Origin: JAVJSD01 sp040219575
GTDB taxonomy: Bacteria > Planctomycetota > Planctomycetia > Pirellulales > Pirellulaceae
Assembly (NCBI GenBank): GCA_040219575.1
Contig: JAVJSD010000087.1
Location: 1 to 64,000, forward strand
Direction: 5' to 3'
DNA length: 64,000 bases
Positions within the stretch are counted from its first letter, which is position 1, and each line of letters begins with the position of its first letter. The notes beneath the pieces are model-generated. The model did not search any database. It saw only the letters and a program-made list of their open reading frames with translations, and had not been told where the DNA came from. Shown here piece after piece: positions 10,258 through 19,013 of the stretch. The position numbers were made by a program, and so were the translations under genes.

Positions 10258-10685
10258 GATTGGGGCGCTGCAGCGTGGTGGAAGTCGTAAAGCTTCCGAC
10301 GATGCGCCACTCGCTCGCCAGTGGGCGGGTGGCGATCGTCGTGCAGCTTGAAATGACGACGCGGCGACGTTCATGTCCCGCCCGCCGCTTCGTTTCTGAA
10401 TCCGTGCATGGCGTCGTCACGCCCGTAAAATCTGGCTCGCTCGTCCCCTTTCTTTTATGCTCGTAGGGTGAAGCACTGGTGCTGGGACAGTGAAACTGTT
10501 GCGCAACTTCCGACATGAACCCGTCGGTTTGTGCCGGATGTTTCGCGATCGCCATCCATCGCTTGGACTGTCGCATCCCAAGCCGGAGTGATTTTGACCT
10601 TCGACGAGTAGACGGAGCATGTCGCCTCTGACCGTCTCTCGTCGTCCCTCTCGGCCTTCAAGCGTAAGTCATCGCTGGAGAACAA
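10258..10685. other. Intergenic gap between the two kinase genes
   Basis: About 430 bp with no convincing gene; the short frames here have no recognisable product. A small hairpin (GGAAG...CTTCC) lies near 10280. No strong promoter or terminator could be assigned by eye. It should carry the promoter of the second kinase. Confidence 0.5.
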
Positions 10686-13600
10686 ATGAGTACGGATCGA
10701 CAACTGCTGTTCGGAATCCTGGCGATGCAGACCGGCTTCATCTCGCAGGACGACCTGGTTTCGGCGACGTCCGTCTGGCTGGAAGACAAATCAACGCCGC
10801 TGGATCAGGTTCTTGTCGACCGCGGGCGACTCGGAGCAGAAGAGCATGCCTTGTTGTCGGCGCTGGTGAAAAGGCACTTGGAGTTGTATGACAACAATCC
10901 ACAAAAGAGTCTCGCCGCCGTTGGCTCGATGGGGACGTCGATTCGCGAAGAACTGGAGGGCCTCCAAGACACCGACGTCCAGGCCAGCCTGGCCCATATC
11001 TCGACGCAGGACGCCACGCGAACCCATTCGATTCACCGGCCGACGGCTGAAACCCATCGATTCCGGATCCTCCGGCCGCACGCCCGCGGAGGCCTTGGTG
11101 AAGTCTTCGTCGCCGAGGACCGGGAGTTGAATCGCGAAGTGGCGCTCAAGGAAATCCAACTCCATCGCGCCGACGATCCTGAAAGCCGCGGCAGGTTCCT
11201 GCTCGAGGCCGAGATCACGGGACGGCTGGAGCATCCCGGAATCGTGCCCGTATACGGCTTGGGAACGTACGCCGACGGCCGCCCGTATTACGCCATGCGA
11301 TTCGTCCGGGGCGACAATCTCAAGGACGCAATTCGCGCATTTCACGGGATGTCCAATCACCGCTCAATCCGCGCAGGGCAGGATTCGAACGATTCCGAGG
11401 ACGCCTCTCGGCTTCCCAAGTCCGCCTTTCTGTCGATCGAGTTTCGCAAGTTGTTTGGCCGATTCATCGATGTGTGCAATGCGATCGACTTCGCGCACAG
11501 CCGCGGAGTCCTGCACCGAGACATCAAGCCGGGCAACATCATGCTGGGCAAGCATGGCGAGACGTTGGTCGTTGATTGGGGGCTGGCCAAATCGGTGGGC
11601 CGATCGGAAAAGCATAAGGCGTCGGGAGAAGCCACCATCCAGCCTTCCTCGGGCAGCGGCAGCGCATCGACGCAGATGGGCAACGCCCTGGGGACGCCGG
11701 CCTATATGAGCCCGGAGCAGGCCGCGGGACGTCTTGACCAGATGGGGCCTCGTAGCGACGTGTACTGCCTGGGCGCCACATTGTACAGCTTGTTGACGGG
11801 CCGCCCGCCGGTCATCGCCGACGATCCTGGCAGCGTGTTGCGGAACGTCGAAGCGGGTGTGTTTCCCGCCCCGCGTTCGGTCAACGGCAATATTCCCAAG
11901 GCGTTGGAGTCGATTTGCCTGAAGGCGATGTCGCTCGATCCGGCGGATCGCTATTCGTCGGCGCGGGAGTTGGTCGACGACGCGGAGCGTTGGCTGGCGG
12001 ACGAACCCGTCTTGGCGCATGCGGAATCAAAAGTGGAAGCCGCCTTTCGCTGGATGCGCCGCCACAAAAGTTGGACGCTGGCGGGATCCGCCTCGCTTGT
12101 CGTGGTTACGGCCGCACTGATCGTCGCCCTGTTCCTGATCAACGAAGCACGGACTGCCGCCGAAATGGCTCATCAGGGCGCCGTCGCACAACGTCGTGAG
12201 GCCGAAGACGCACGGGATGCGGAGGTGCGCCACCGGTTGCTGGCTGAATCGCTCGCCGCGCGCAACCGGGGCCTTGCCGAGAATGAGAGGCTCGCCAGGG
12301 AGCAAGCGGAAGATCTCGTGTCCCGCAACGAACAACTGGCAAAAAACTGCTTCGCGCTCGCGGAAGAGGAACGGCGCGCCAGGGCCCAGGCGGCGGAACT
12401 CTTCTACCTCAACGACATCACCTCCGCGCAACGGGAATGGGATGTCGGCAGCGCCTACGACGCGTTCGACTTGTTGCTGAATTCCAACCCGGAATCGCGG
12501 GGTTGGGAGTACAAGTACTTGTACAAGTCGTTCACTCGGAATCTGGTTCATTTGCTCGAACATGAAAGCGGCGTTGACGGTGTGGCGTACAGCCCCGACG
12601 GCGAGCAAGTCGTCAGCGGAAGCGAGGACGGAACGCTTCATGTCTGGAACTTGGCGAACCCGATGCAGCACCGGCAATGGAAGGGACATCAGGACCGCGT
12701 TTCGAAGGTCGTTTTCGATCCAGCGGGGCGACTCGTCAGCGCCAGCTTGGACAAGACTTTGAGAATCTGGGACGTGGAAAATGGACGAGAGATTCGGACG
12801 CTCCGCGGACATGACCAGCAGATCCTGGCCCTGGCGATCAGTTCCGACGGCGCGCGGATCGTCGGCGGCGGTGCGGATGGCCTCCAACTCTGGGACGCTG
12901 AGAACGGCCAGGCGATCTCAGAGTTCAAGACAAGTCTGACGGCCGTGACCAGCGTGGCGTACAGCCCGGACGGTGAACGAATTGCGGTCGGCTGTCAGGA
13001 CGAGTCGATTCGGTTCTTGGATGCGCGAAACGGTGAAGAAACATCGGCGCTCGAAGGCGTTCCCGGCATGGTCGTGTGCGTTGCGTTCAGCCCTGATGGA
13101 CGGCACTTCGCCTGCGGAACCGAACACGGGGCGAGACTTTGGAGCCTGCCGGAGGGAATCACGGAAATGCCTCTCAAGGGATATGCGGGTTCCGTCACCT
13201 GTTTGGCGTTTAGTTCCGACAGCAAGCAATTCATCACTGGAAACGACGATTCGATTCTCAAAGTCTGGGATGTCGAATCCAGACGCGAGCAACATACACT
13301 CAAGGGACACCTCGGGATCGTCACCAGCGTGGCGTTCTCCGCCGACGGCCGACATCTTCTCAGCGGAGGAACGGATCGCACAGTACGAGTCTGGGACACG
13401 CATCAAGACCAGGAGCGAACGGTTCTCCAGGGACATGCCAGCCCGGTCACGTGCACCGCCTTCAGTCCCGACGGCGAACATGCGGCCAGCGGCAGCGAGA
13501 ACGGCGTTCTGAAGGTCTGGAAGGTCGATAGCGGTCGAGAGGAACTTTCCGTCCAACTGCACGCCGATTGCGTCACGAGCGTCGCCTTTGATCCGGGCAA

Positions 13601-14282
13601 GCAATGGTGCGTCAGCGCCGGCCGGGATGCGTCGCTCAGAATCTGGAACCCGGACAACGGCAGGGAGATTCGCACCCTCCAGGGAAACGGCGCTTGCATC
13701 CTCGGACTCGCCGTCAGTCCCGACGGCCGGCGCATCGCCAGCGGAAGTGAGGACGGCCTCAGACTTTGGGACGCCGAGAGCGGCCAACAAGTGCCGAGCT
13801 TTCGTGGACCGAGGCTCAGCATCGCCAGCGTGGCGTTCGGCCCCGACGGCAGACGGATCGCCAGTGGAAATGCGGACGGAACCATCCGAATTTGGGATGC
13901 GCGAAGCGGCGAACCGTTGCTTGTCATTGACGATCTTCAAAGCCAGGTCACATCCCTGGAATTCAGCCCCGACGGTCAGGAGATTCTCTGCGTGACCGCC
14001 GACGAATCGATGAGCCTCTGGGACGCCAAAACTGGCCAGGAGAGGGTGACATTCTTGACCGCTACGGGCAGTGTCACCGCCGCTGCCTATAGCCCTGACG
14101 GAAAACGGATCATCAGCGGAAGCGATAGCGGGCTCAAGCTGTGGCACGCAGGAAACGGACAGGAAGTGCTGAGCCTGTGGGGGCAAGATTCGGCCGTCAA
14201 TTGCGTCGCCTTCAGCCCGGATGGCGCCCGTGTCATCAGCGGAAACAGCGACCATACCGTATGTGTCTGGGACGCGAAGTAA
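10686..14282 (+). CDS. Transmembrane Ser/Thr protein kinase with 14 WD40 repeats
   Basis: A 1198-residue protein. The first 100 residues form a helical N-terminal module without a recognised family. The kinase domain starts near 126 (glycine-rich loop RGGLGEVF, VALKE lysine), with HRDIKPGN at about 277, DWGLAK and SPEQA. A transmembrane helix lies at about 465-487, then a coiled coil rich in Ala, Glu and Arg. Fourteen WD40 repeats fill about 622-1198 (pattern V.SVAFSPDG...SGS.D.TLRVWD), enough for two seven-bladed propellers. It has the same layout as the upstream kinase but lacks the zinc ribbon and Thr-acidic region, so the two are probably tandem paralogues. ATG at 10686. Confidence 0.93.
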   Translation: MSTDRQLLFGILAMQTGFISQDDLVSATSVWLEDKSTPLDQVLVDRGRLGAEEHALLSALVKRHLELYDNNPQKSLAAVGSMGTSIREELEGLQDTDVQASLAHISTQDATRTHSIHRPTAETHRFRILRPHARGGLGEVFVAEDRELNREVALKEIQLHRADDPESRGRFLLEAEITGRLEHPGIVPVYGLGTYADGRPYYAMRFVRGDNLKDAIRAFHGMSNHRSIRAGQDSNDSEDASRLPKSAFLSIEFRKLFGRFIDVCNAIDFAHSRGVLHRDIKPGNIMLGKHGETLVVDWGLAKSVGRSEKHKASGEATIQPSSGSGSASTQMGNALGTPAYMSPEQAAGRLDQMGPRSDVYCLGATLYSLLTGRPPVIADDPGSVLRNVEAGVFPAPRSVNGNIPKALESICLKAMSLDPADRYSSARELVDDAERWLADEPVLAHAESKVEAAFRWMRRHKSWTLAGSASLVVVTAALIVALFLINEARTAAEMAHQGAVAQRREAEDARDAEVRHRLLAESLAARNRGLAENERLAREQAEDLVSRNEQLAKNCFALAEEERRARAQAAELFYLNDITSAQREWDVGSAYDAFDLLLNSNPESRGWEYKYLYKSFTRNLVHLLEHESGVDGVAYSPDGEQVVSGSEDGTLHVWNLANPMQHRQWKGHQDRVSKVVFDPAGRLVSASLDKTLRIWDVENGREIRTLRGHDQQILALAISSDGARIVGGGADGLQLWDAENGQAISEFKTSLTAVTSVAYSPDGERIAVGCQDESIRFLDARNGEETSALEGVPGMVVCVAFSPDGRHFACGTEHGARLWSLPEGITEMPLKGYAGSVTCLAFSSDSKQFITGNDDSILKVWDVESRREQHTLKGHLGIVTSVAFSADGRHLLSGGTDRTVRVWDTHQDQERTVLQGHASPVTCTAFSPDGEHAASGSENGVLKVWKVDSGREELSVQLHADCVTSVAFDPGKQWCVSAGRDASLRIWNPDNGREIRTLQGNGACILGLAVSPDGRRIASGSEDGLRLWDAESGQQVPSFRGPRLSIASVAFGPDGRRIASGNADGTIRIWDARSGEPLLVIDDLQSQVTSLEFSPDGQEILCVTADESMSLWDAKTGQERVTFLTATGSVTAAAYSPDGKRIISGSDSGLKLWHAGNGQEVLSLWGQDSAVNCVAFSPDGARVISGNSDHTVCVWDAK

Positions 14283-14325
14283 CGGCGATGCCCAACGCGT
14301 TGCTCGTCGCCCCGACCAATTGAGC

Positions 14326-15018
14326 TTACGCGCCTTGTCCAAAATCTGGCACGTCGGCCGCCAGGCGTCGCCAGATTTCTGCGGCGATCGTCTCCGCGGA
14401 AAGCAAGTGCCCGGTGGCGTCGAGGCAGTCGATCGTCAGCCAGGGAGACGCCCCGTCGCCGGCGGCGAGCTTGTCGTATACTTCCCGGCAGGACTGCAGG
14501 TAGCCGACGTCCGACTCGTGGATGTCGGCCGCCAGGTCGGTGTACGAACGCCGGGCTTTCTTGGCCACGAGCTGCGCGGCCATCTCGACCGGCAGCCGCA
14601 GGTAGATCACGCAGTCGGGCCGCGGCATGCGATGGATGCCGTATTCGATGTCCGTCAGCCAGGCCAAAAACGCGTCCCGACGATCCGCGGGAAGTTTCGC
14701 CGCCTGATGGGCCATGTTCGAAGGAACGTAGCGATCGCAGATCACCGCGTCGGCGGTGTCGCAGGCCTCGAGCAACTCGTCGCGCGTCGCCAGGCGGTCG
14801 CCCGCGTACAGCAAGGCGGCGAATTCCGCCGGCACGCTGTGCAGATCGCCGAACTCTCCGTTCAGGTACCGCGCGATGCCGGCGGAGAAGGCGTTGGCGC
14901 CGTAGCGGGGAAACGAGAACGAGGCGAATAGCCGTCCTTGCGACGCCGCCCGGTCGACCAGCAGTCCGGTCTGGGTTCCCTTGCCGCAGCCGTCAATTCC
15001 CTCGATGGCGATGAGCAT
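14326..15018 (-). CDS. tmk: Thymidylate kinase
   Basis: A 230-residue protein, the normal size for the family. It phosphorylates dTMP to dTDP with ATP in dTTP synthesis. The P-loop reads GIDGCGKGT at residues 7-15, and the DRY motif is at 95-97 followed by VPSN, which binds the nucleotide base and sugar. The gene converges with the second kinase gene, leaving about 40 bp. A TTG lies one codon upstream, but ATG at 15018 is preferred. Confidence 0.93.
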   Translation of the reverse strand: MLIAIEGIDGCGKGTQTGLLVDRAASQGRLFASFSFPRYGANAFSAGIARYLNGEFGDLHSVPAEFAALLYAGDRLATRDELLEACDTADAVICDRYVPSNMAHQAAKLPADRRDAFLAWLTDIEYGIHRMPRPDCVIYLRLPVEMAAQLVAKKARRSYTDLAADIHESDVGYLQSCREVYDKLAAGDGASPWLTIDCLDATGHLLSAETIAAEIWRRLAADVPDFGQGA

Positions 15019-15094
15019 CAATCCGACGACCTGAACGGAAATGGCGGAACGGAAAAACGCGGGCGGTGCGATTCCGCGCCCTTAACCATTTTTC

Positions 15095-15157
15095 GTAGCG
15101 GAATTCGCCAGAATTCCGATGAACGTGAACTCTCGGAAGTCTGGCGACTTCCGCTAC
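15095..15157. repeat. Double-hairpin dispersed repeat, copy 1
   Basis: The element is an imperfect inverted repeat with GTAG/CTAC ends. Each arm is itself a perfect hairpin: CGGAATTC-GCCA-GAATTCCG and CGGAAGTC-TGGC-GACTTCCG. The two four-base loops are complementary to each other. Related copies lie at 17406-17466 and 54939-55001. Confidence 0.9.
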
Positions 15158-15345
15158 CACCGATTTCTCAAGTGCGTCCGAGGGCTCACAACGCAGGGTG
15201 CGATTCTAGCGCGCGGCGGGCGAATTTGTAACCTGCCGGCATCCGCGCTGCGAATGCGCCATTCGGCCGGTTGAGCACCGCCCCCGAGCGCCAACGATGA
15301 AATGCAAATGAAGTGGATTGCATCCCGACGAGCGGTCGATATAGT

Positions 15346-15361
15346 GTACATCTGTTTACAT
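15346..15361. promoter_or_regulatory. Possible repressor operator upstream of the DinB-like gene
   Basis: The dyad TGTACATCTGTTTACA pairs its TGTA and TACA ends across 8 bp and lies about 30 bp before the DinB-like start. It resembles BlaI/MecI-type boxes only loosely, and no such regulator is encoded nearby. Confidence 0.2.
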
Positions 15362-15391
15362 TCCACTGCTTCCCCCTGTCGAGGTGTGATC

Positions 15392-15898
15392 ATGCGCTAC
15401 GCGGAACTGCTGCTGCCGGAATTCGACCACGAGATGGCCAACACGCGAAAGGTGCTCGAGCGGGCGCCCGACGACAAGTTGGATTGGAGGGCGCATCCCA
15501 AATCAAACACCATCGGCTGGAACGCCAACCACCTGGCGGAGATTCCCGGCTGGGTGGCGGGAACGCTGAGCCAGGCGAGTTGGGACCTCGCCCCCACCGA
15601 CGGCGAACCGTACAAGTCGCCGGCGCTCGCGTCGGTGCGGCAAATCCTGGAGTTGTTCGATCAGAACGTCGTCTCGGCTCGCGAGGCGCTCTCGTCGGCG
15701 AGCGACGCGGCGATGCAGGAGTGCTGGTCGCTGTTGCGCGGCGGCGAGGCGCTGATGACCATGCCCCGCTCGGCGGTGAAGCGTGGATTCGTGCTCAATC
15801 ACACGATCCACCATCGGGCCATCCTGTGCGTCTACCTGCGGTTGAACGACATCGCGGTGCCCGGCATGTACGGGCCGTCGGCCGACGAGAGGATGTAG
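15392..15898 (+). CDS. DinB-like (YfiT/DUF664-type) protein
   Basis: A 168-residue protein with the DinB four-helix pattern. It has an early His in GWNANHLAEIPGW and a late HTIHHRAIL motif, the usual metal-binding histidines of this superfamily. Members include thiol transferases and many damage-responsive proteins of unknown substrate, so function is not assigned. The start at 15392 was chosen over a 30-codon longer frame because GAGGTG sits about 6 bp upstream and the family homology begins here. Confidence 0.8.
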   Translation: MRYAELLLPEFDHEMANTRKVLERAPDDKLDWRAHPKSNTIGWNANHLAEIPGWVAGTLSQASWDLAPTDGEPYKSPALASVRQILELFDQNVVSAREALSSASDAAMQECWSLLRGGEALMTMPRSAVKRGFVLNHTIHHRAILCVYLRLNDIAVPGMYGPSADERM

Positions 15899-16016
15899 CT
15901 CCGTCGCTGGCGACGCATAAACATTGTCGTTGTAAAACCGTCCGGCGGAAGCGGTGTTTCGCGTCGCGTGGTACGATGAGCGGTCGCCAAAAGCACCGCC
16001 CTTTCGGACCACGCGC

Positions 16017-17396
16017 ATGTCGTCGACCGCCGATCGCTCCAGCCTTGCACCGCCGCCTGCTCCGCACACGCCGCGACCCTACGACGGGCCGCCCAAGGAA
16101 GAAGTGCTTGCGCTGCGGCAGCAGTACCTCACGCCCGGGCTGGTGACCTACTACCGCGATCCGCTGCTGATTGTCGAAGGCAGCATGCAGTACGTCTGGG
16201 ACGAGGCCGGCAAGCAGTATCTCGACGCCTTCGCGGGCATCGTCACCGTCTCCGTCGGGCATTGCCATCCCGATGTCGTGGCGAAGGTGCAGGAGCAGGT
16301 CGGCCGGTTGCAGCACACCACCACCATCTACCTGCATCCGGCGGTGGGGCAGCTTGGCAAGAAGCTGGCCGAACATATGCCCGAAGATAGCGGACTCACA
16401 GTCAGCTACTTCACCAATTCCGGCAGCGAGGCGAACGAGCTCGCGGTGCTCTCGGCTCGGGAGTTCACCGGCAACAGCGACGTCGTCGCCCTGCGAGGCG
16501 CCTACCACGGCGGCACGCAAGCCACGATGGCCCTCACCGCCCATGGCACATGGAAGTTCAAGTCGAGCCCGGCCGCGAACGTCAAACACGCCACGCCCGG
16601 CTATTGCTACCGCTGCCCCTACGGACTGGAGTATCCCAGTTGCGATGTGAAGTGCGCCCGCGACGTGGAGATGCTGATCCGCCACGAGACCTCCGGCGAG
16701 GCAGCCTGCTTCATCGGCGAGCCGATTCAGGGCGTGGGTGGAACCGTCACACCGCCGCCGGAGTATTTTCAGATTGTGTACGACACCGTCCGCCGCTTCG
16801 GCGGGCTGTGCATCGCCGACGAGGTGCAAACCGGCTTCGGCCGCACCGGCACGGCATTCTGGGGCTTCGAGAACTGGGGGGTGACGCCCGACCTGGTGAC
16901 GATGGCCAAGGGCATCGGCAATGGGGCGCCGCTGGGCGCATGCGTCACGCGGCCGGAAATCGCCGAGGTGATGACCCGCCGCATCCATTTCAACACCTTC
17001 GGCGGCAATCCCGTTAGTGCAACGCAGGGCCTCGCCACGCTGGAAATTATCGATCGCGACGGGATTCAACAGAACGCCCGCGAGGTGGGCGAGCATTTGA
17101 AGTCGCGGCTGGAAGACCTGCAATCGCGCCAACCGCTGATCGGCGAGGTTCGCGGCATGGGGCTGATGCTGGGCGTGGAACTCGTTCGCGACCGAGTTTC
17201 GAAACAGCCCGCGAGTGAGGAGTGCGCCGAGGTGCTGGAACTGGCCCGCGACCGCGGCCTGCTGGTCGGCAAGGGCGGATTGTTTAGCAACACGCTGCGA
17301 ATCAAACCGCCGATGTGCCTAACGCGCGACGACGCCGACTTTATTGTTGATTGCCTCGACGAGGTGCTGTGCGCTGTTGGTAAACACAGCGATTGA
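16017..17396 (+). CDS. Class III PLP aminotransferase (AGXT2/beta-alanine type)
   Basis: A 459-residue PLP enzyme of the ornithine/omega-aminotransferase group. Motifs: NSGSEANE near 130-140, GAYHGGT, ADEVQTGFGRTG, and the Schiff-base Lys298 in TMAKGIGNG. Overall sequence style resembles alanine-glyoxylate aminotransferase 2 and 3-aminoisobutyrate-pyruvate transaminases, which move the amino group of beta-alanine or 3-aminoisobutyrate onto pyruvate or glyoxylate. The next gene is the dehydrogenase that would consume the resulting semialdehyde, which supports this reading. Substrate cannot be fixed from sequence alone. ATG 16017 is preferred over an in-frame start 63 bp upstream that adds no conserved residues. 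Confidence 0.87.
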   Translation: MSSTADRSSLAPPPAPHTPRPYDGPPKEEVLALRQQYLTPGLVTYYRDPLLIVEGSMQYVWDEAGKQYLDAFAGIVTVSVGHCHPDVVAKVQEQVGRLQHTTTIYLHPAVGQLGKKLAEHMPEDSGLTVSYFTNSGSEANELAVLSAREFTGNSDVVALRGAYHGGTQATMALTAHGTWKFKSSPAANVKHATPGYCYRCPYGLEYPSCDVKCARDVEMLIRHETSGEAACFIGEPIQGVGGTVTPPPEYFQIVYDTVRRFGGLCIADEVQTGFGRTGTAFWGFENWGVTPDLVTMAKGIGNGAPLGACVTRPEIAEVMTRRIHFNTFGGNPVSATQGLATLEIIDRDGIQQNAREVGEHLKSRLEDLQSRQPLIGEVRGMGLMLGVELVRDRVSKQPASEECAEVLELARDRGLLVGKGGLFSNTLRIKPPMCLTRDDADFIVDCLDEVLCAVGKHSD

Positions 17397-17405
17397 ACGT
17401 TTTCC

Positions 17406-17466
17406 GTAGCGGAACTCGCCAGAGTTCCGACATATCTGACTTCGGAAGTCTGGCGACTTCCGCTAC
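17406..17466. repeat. Double-hairpin dispersed repeat, copy 2
   Basis: Arms CGGAACTC-GCCA-GAGTTCCG and CGGAAGTC-TGGC-GACTTCCG are both perfect hairpins. Compared with copy 1 the left stem changed on both sides (AATTC to AACTC, GAATT to GAGTT), which keeps pairing. It lies between the aminotransferase stop and the dehydrogenase start and may act as an mRNA structure between the two cistrons. Confidence 0.9.
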
Positions 17467-17476
17467 AGGTTGTTCC

Positions 17477-18904
17477 ATGAAGTACGCTGACATTCGCAAC
17501 TTCATCGACGGCAAGTTTCTAAAGCATTCCGGCGAGCATGCCGACGTCGTCTCGCCGCTCGACGGTTCGCTGCTGTCGCGCGTGCCGCTGTCGACGGCCG
17601 AGGACCTCGCCGCCGCCGTGTCGTCCGCGCAAGGGGCGTTTCCCGAGTGGTCGTCGCAGACGCTTCGGCAGCGATCGCAGGTGATGTACCGCTATCGTGA
17701 ATTGATGCTCGCGCACCTCGACGAACTCGCCGGGCTGATTCACGAGGAGAACGGCAAGACAGTCGCCGAGGGGAAGGCCGAGGTGATTCGGGCGATCGAG
17801 GTGACGGAATTCGCCTGCTCGCTGCCGCAGATGGCCGCCGGCGAGGTGCTGGAGGTAAGCCGCGGCGTCGAATGCCGCGTCGATCGCGCCCCGCTGGGCG
17901 TGGTGGCGTCGATCGTGCCCTTCAACTTCCCCACGATGGTGCCGCACTGGACGATCCCCATCGCCATCACGCTCGGCAACACGTTCATTTTCAAGCCGTC
18001 GGAAAAGGTGCCGCTCACGGCGCAGCGCACTGCCGAACTGTTGCACCAGGCCGGTCTGCCGCCGGGAGTGTTCAACGTGGTCAACGGCCAGCGGGAGGTG
18101 GTCGAGGCGATCTGCGATCATCCGCGGGTCCGCGCCGTCACGTTCGTCGGCTCCACGCCGGTGGCCAAGAGTGTGTACGTCCGCGCGACTGGAAATCTGA
18201 AGCGGGCGCTGGCCATGGGGGGCGCGAAGAATCATCTGATCGTGCTTTCCGACGCGCGGCCGGAGCAAGCGGCGGAGAACGTCGTCGCCTCGATGGCGGG
18301 CTGCGCCGGACAGCGGTGCATGGCGGCCGCCTCGATGCTGGCCGTGGGCCAGGTCGACGACGTGATCGAGGAGGTCTGCGACGCGGCCCGGCGTCTGGTT
18401 CCCGGTGAAACGCTGGGCCCGGTGATCAGCGCCGAGGCGAAGCAGCGGATCGAACGGTACATCAGCGAGGCCGAAGAGCAAGGCGCCAAGGTGCTGGTCG
18501 ACGGCCGCGGCGTGATCGTGGCCGGTCGCGAGGAGGGCTTCTATCTCGGTCCCACGGTGCTCGACCAGGTGCGGCCCGAGATGCGAATCGCTCAGGAGGA
18601 AGTGTTCGGCCCGGTGCTGGCCATCGTGCGGGCCAAGAATATCGACGAGGCGATCGCCATCGAAAACGCCTCGCCGTTTGGCAACGCGGCGGCGGTCTAC
18701 ACCCGCAGCGGCGGCGACGCCCGACGGGTAATGCAGGGCGCTAGCGCCGGCATGATCGGCGTGAACGTCGGCGTGCCGGTCCCGCTGGAGCCGTTCGGTT
18801 TCGGCGGCTGGAACGAGTCCCGCTTCGGCGTCGGCGACATCACCGGCAAGAGTTCGATCGAGTTCTGGACGCAGTCGAAGAAGACGACGACTCGTTGGCA
18901 GTAG
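17477..18904 (+). CDS. mmsA: CoA-acylating methylmalonate-semialdehyde dehydrogenase
   Basis: A 475-residue aldehyde dehydrogenase. The N terminus (YADIRNFIDGKF), the VPFNFPTMVP segment and the catalytic Cys281 in GCAGQRCMA are those of MmsA/IolA. These enzymes convert malonate semialdehyde to acetyl-CoA and methylmalonate semialdehyde to propionyl-CoA, with NAD+ and CoA and release of CO2. It follows the aminotransferase on the same strand with about 80 bp between, mostly the hairpin repeat. ATG 17477 begins the conserved N terminus; the frame runs 28 codons further up, through the repeat, and that part is rejected. Confidence 0.9.
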   Translation: MKYADIRNFIDGKFLKHSGEHADVVSPLDGSLLSRVPLSTAEDLAAAVSSAQGAFPEWSSQTLRQRSQVMYRYRELMLAHLDELAGLIHEENGKTVAEGKAEVIRAIEVTEFACSLPQMAAGEVLEVSRGVECRVDRAPLGVVASIVPFNFPTMVPHWTIPIAITLGNTFIFKPSEKVPLTAQRTAELLHQAGLPPGVFNVVNGQREVVEAICDHPRVRAVTFVGSTPVAKSVYVRATGNLKRALAMGGAKNHLIVLSDARPEQAAENVVASMAGCAGQRCMAAASMLAVGQVDDVIEEVCDAARRLVPGETLGPVISAEAKQRIERYISEAEEQGAKVLVDGRGVIVAGREEGFYLGPTVLDQVRPEMRIAQEEVFGPVLAIVRAKNIDEAIAIENASPFGNAAAVYTRSGGDARRVMQGASAGMIGVNVGVPVPLEPFGFGGWNESRFGVGDITGKSSIEFWTQSKKTTTRWQ

Positions 18905-19013
18905 AGAGGGAACGGAATCCTTCGGCGGCAATCAGGCTTCGGCAAAGAGATAACGCAGAGGCGCTAAGACGCAGAGGCGCGGGAGAGTTGGATGCAGCGA
19001 ATCCGTTTTGTGA
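18905..19013. repeat. Short GACGCAGAGGCG direct repeats
   Basis: The gap before the peptidase gene holds AACGCAGAGGCGC followed by AGACGCAGAGGCGC (18951-18981). This kind of CGCAGAGG repeat resembles small dispersed intergenic repeats seen in many bacterial genomes; function unknown. Confidence 0.4.

Larger units (their letters stand above)
15022..15391. other. Divergent intergenic region with double-hairpin repeat
   Basis: This 370-bp gap between the divergent tmk and DinB genes holds one copy of the double-hairpin repeat (15095-15157) and a weak dyad TGTA-N8-TACA at 15346-15361. Part of the dyad, TACATCTGTT, is close to the TACAnnTGTA box used by BlaI/MecI/CopY repressors. Nothing else is recognisable. 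Confidence 0.5.

Noticed and set aside
15346..15361. A confident BlaI/MecI operator
   Set aside because: Only a partial match and no regulator nearby, so kept as a low-confidence site.
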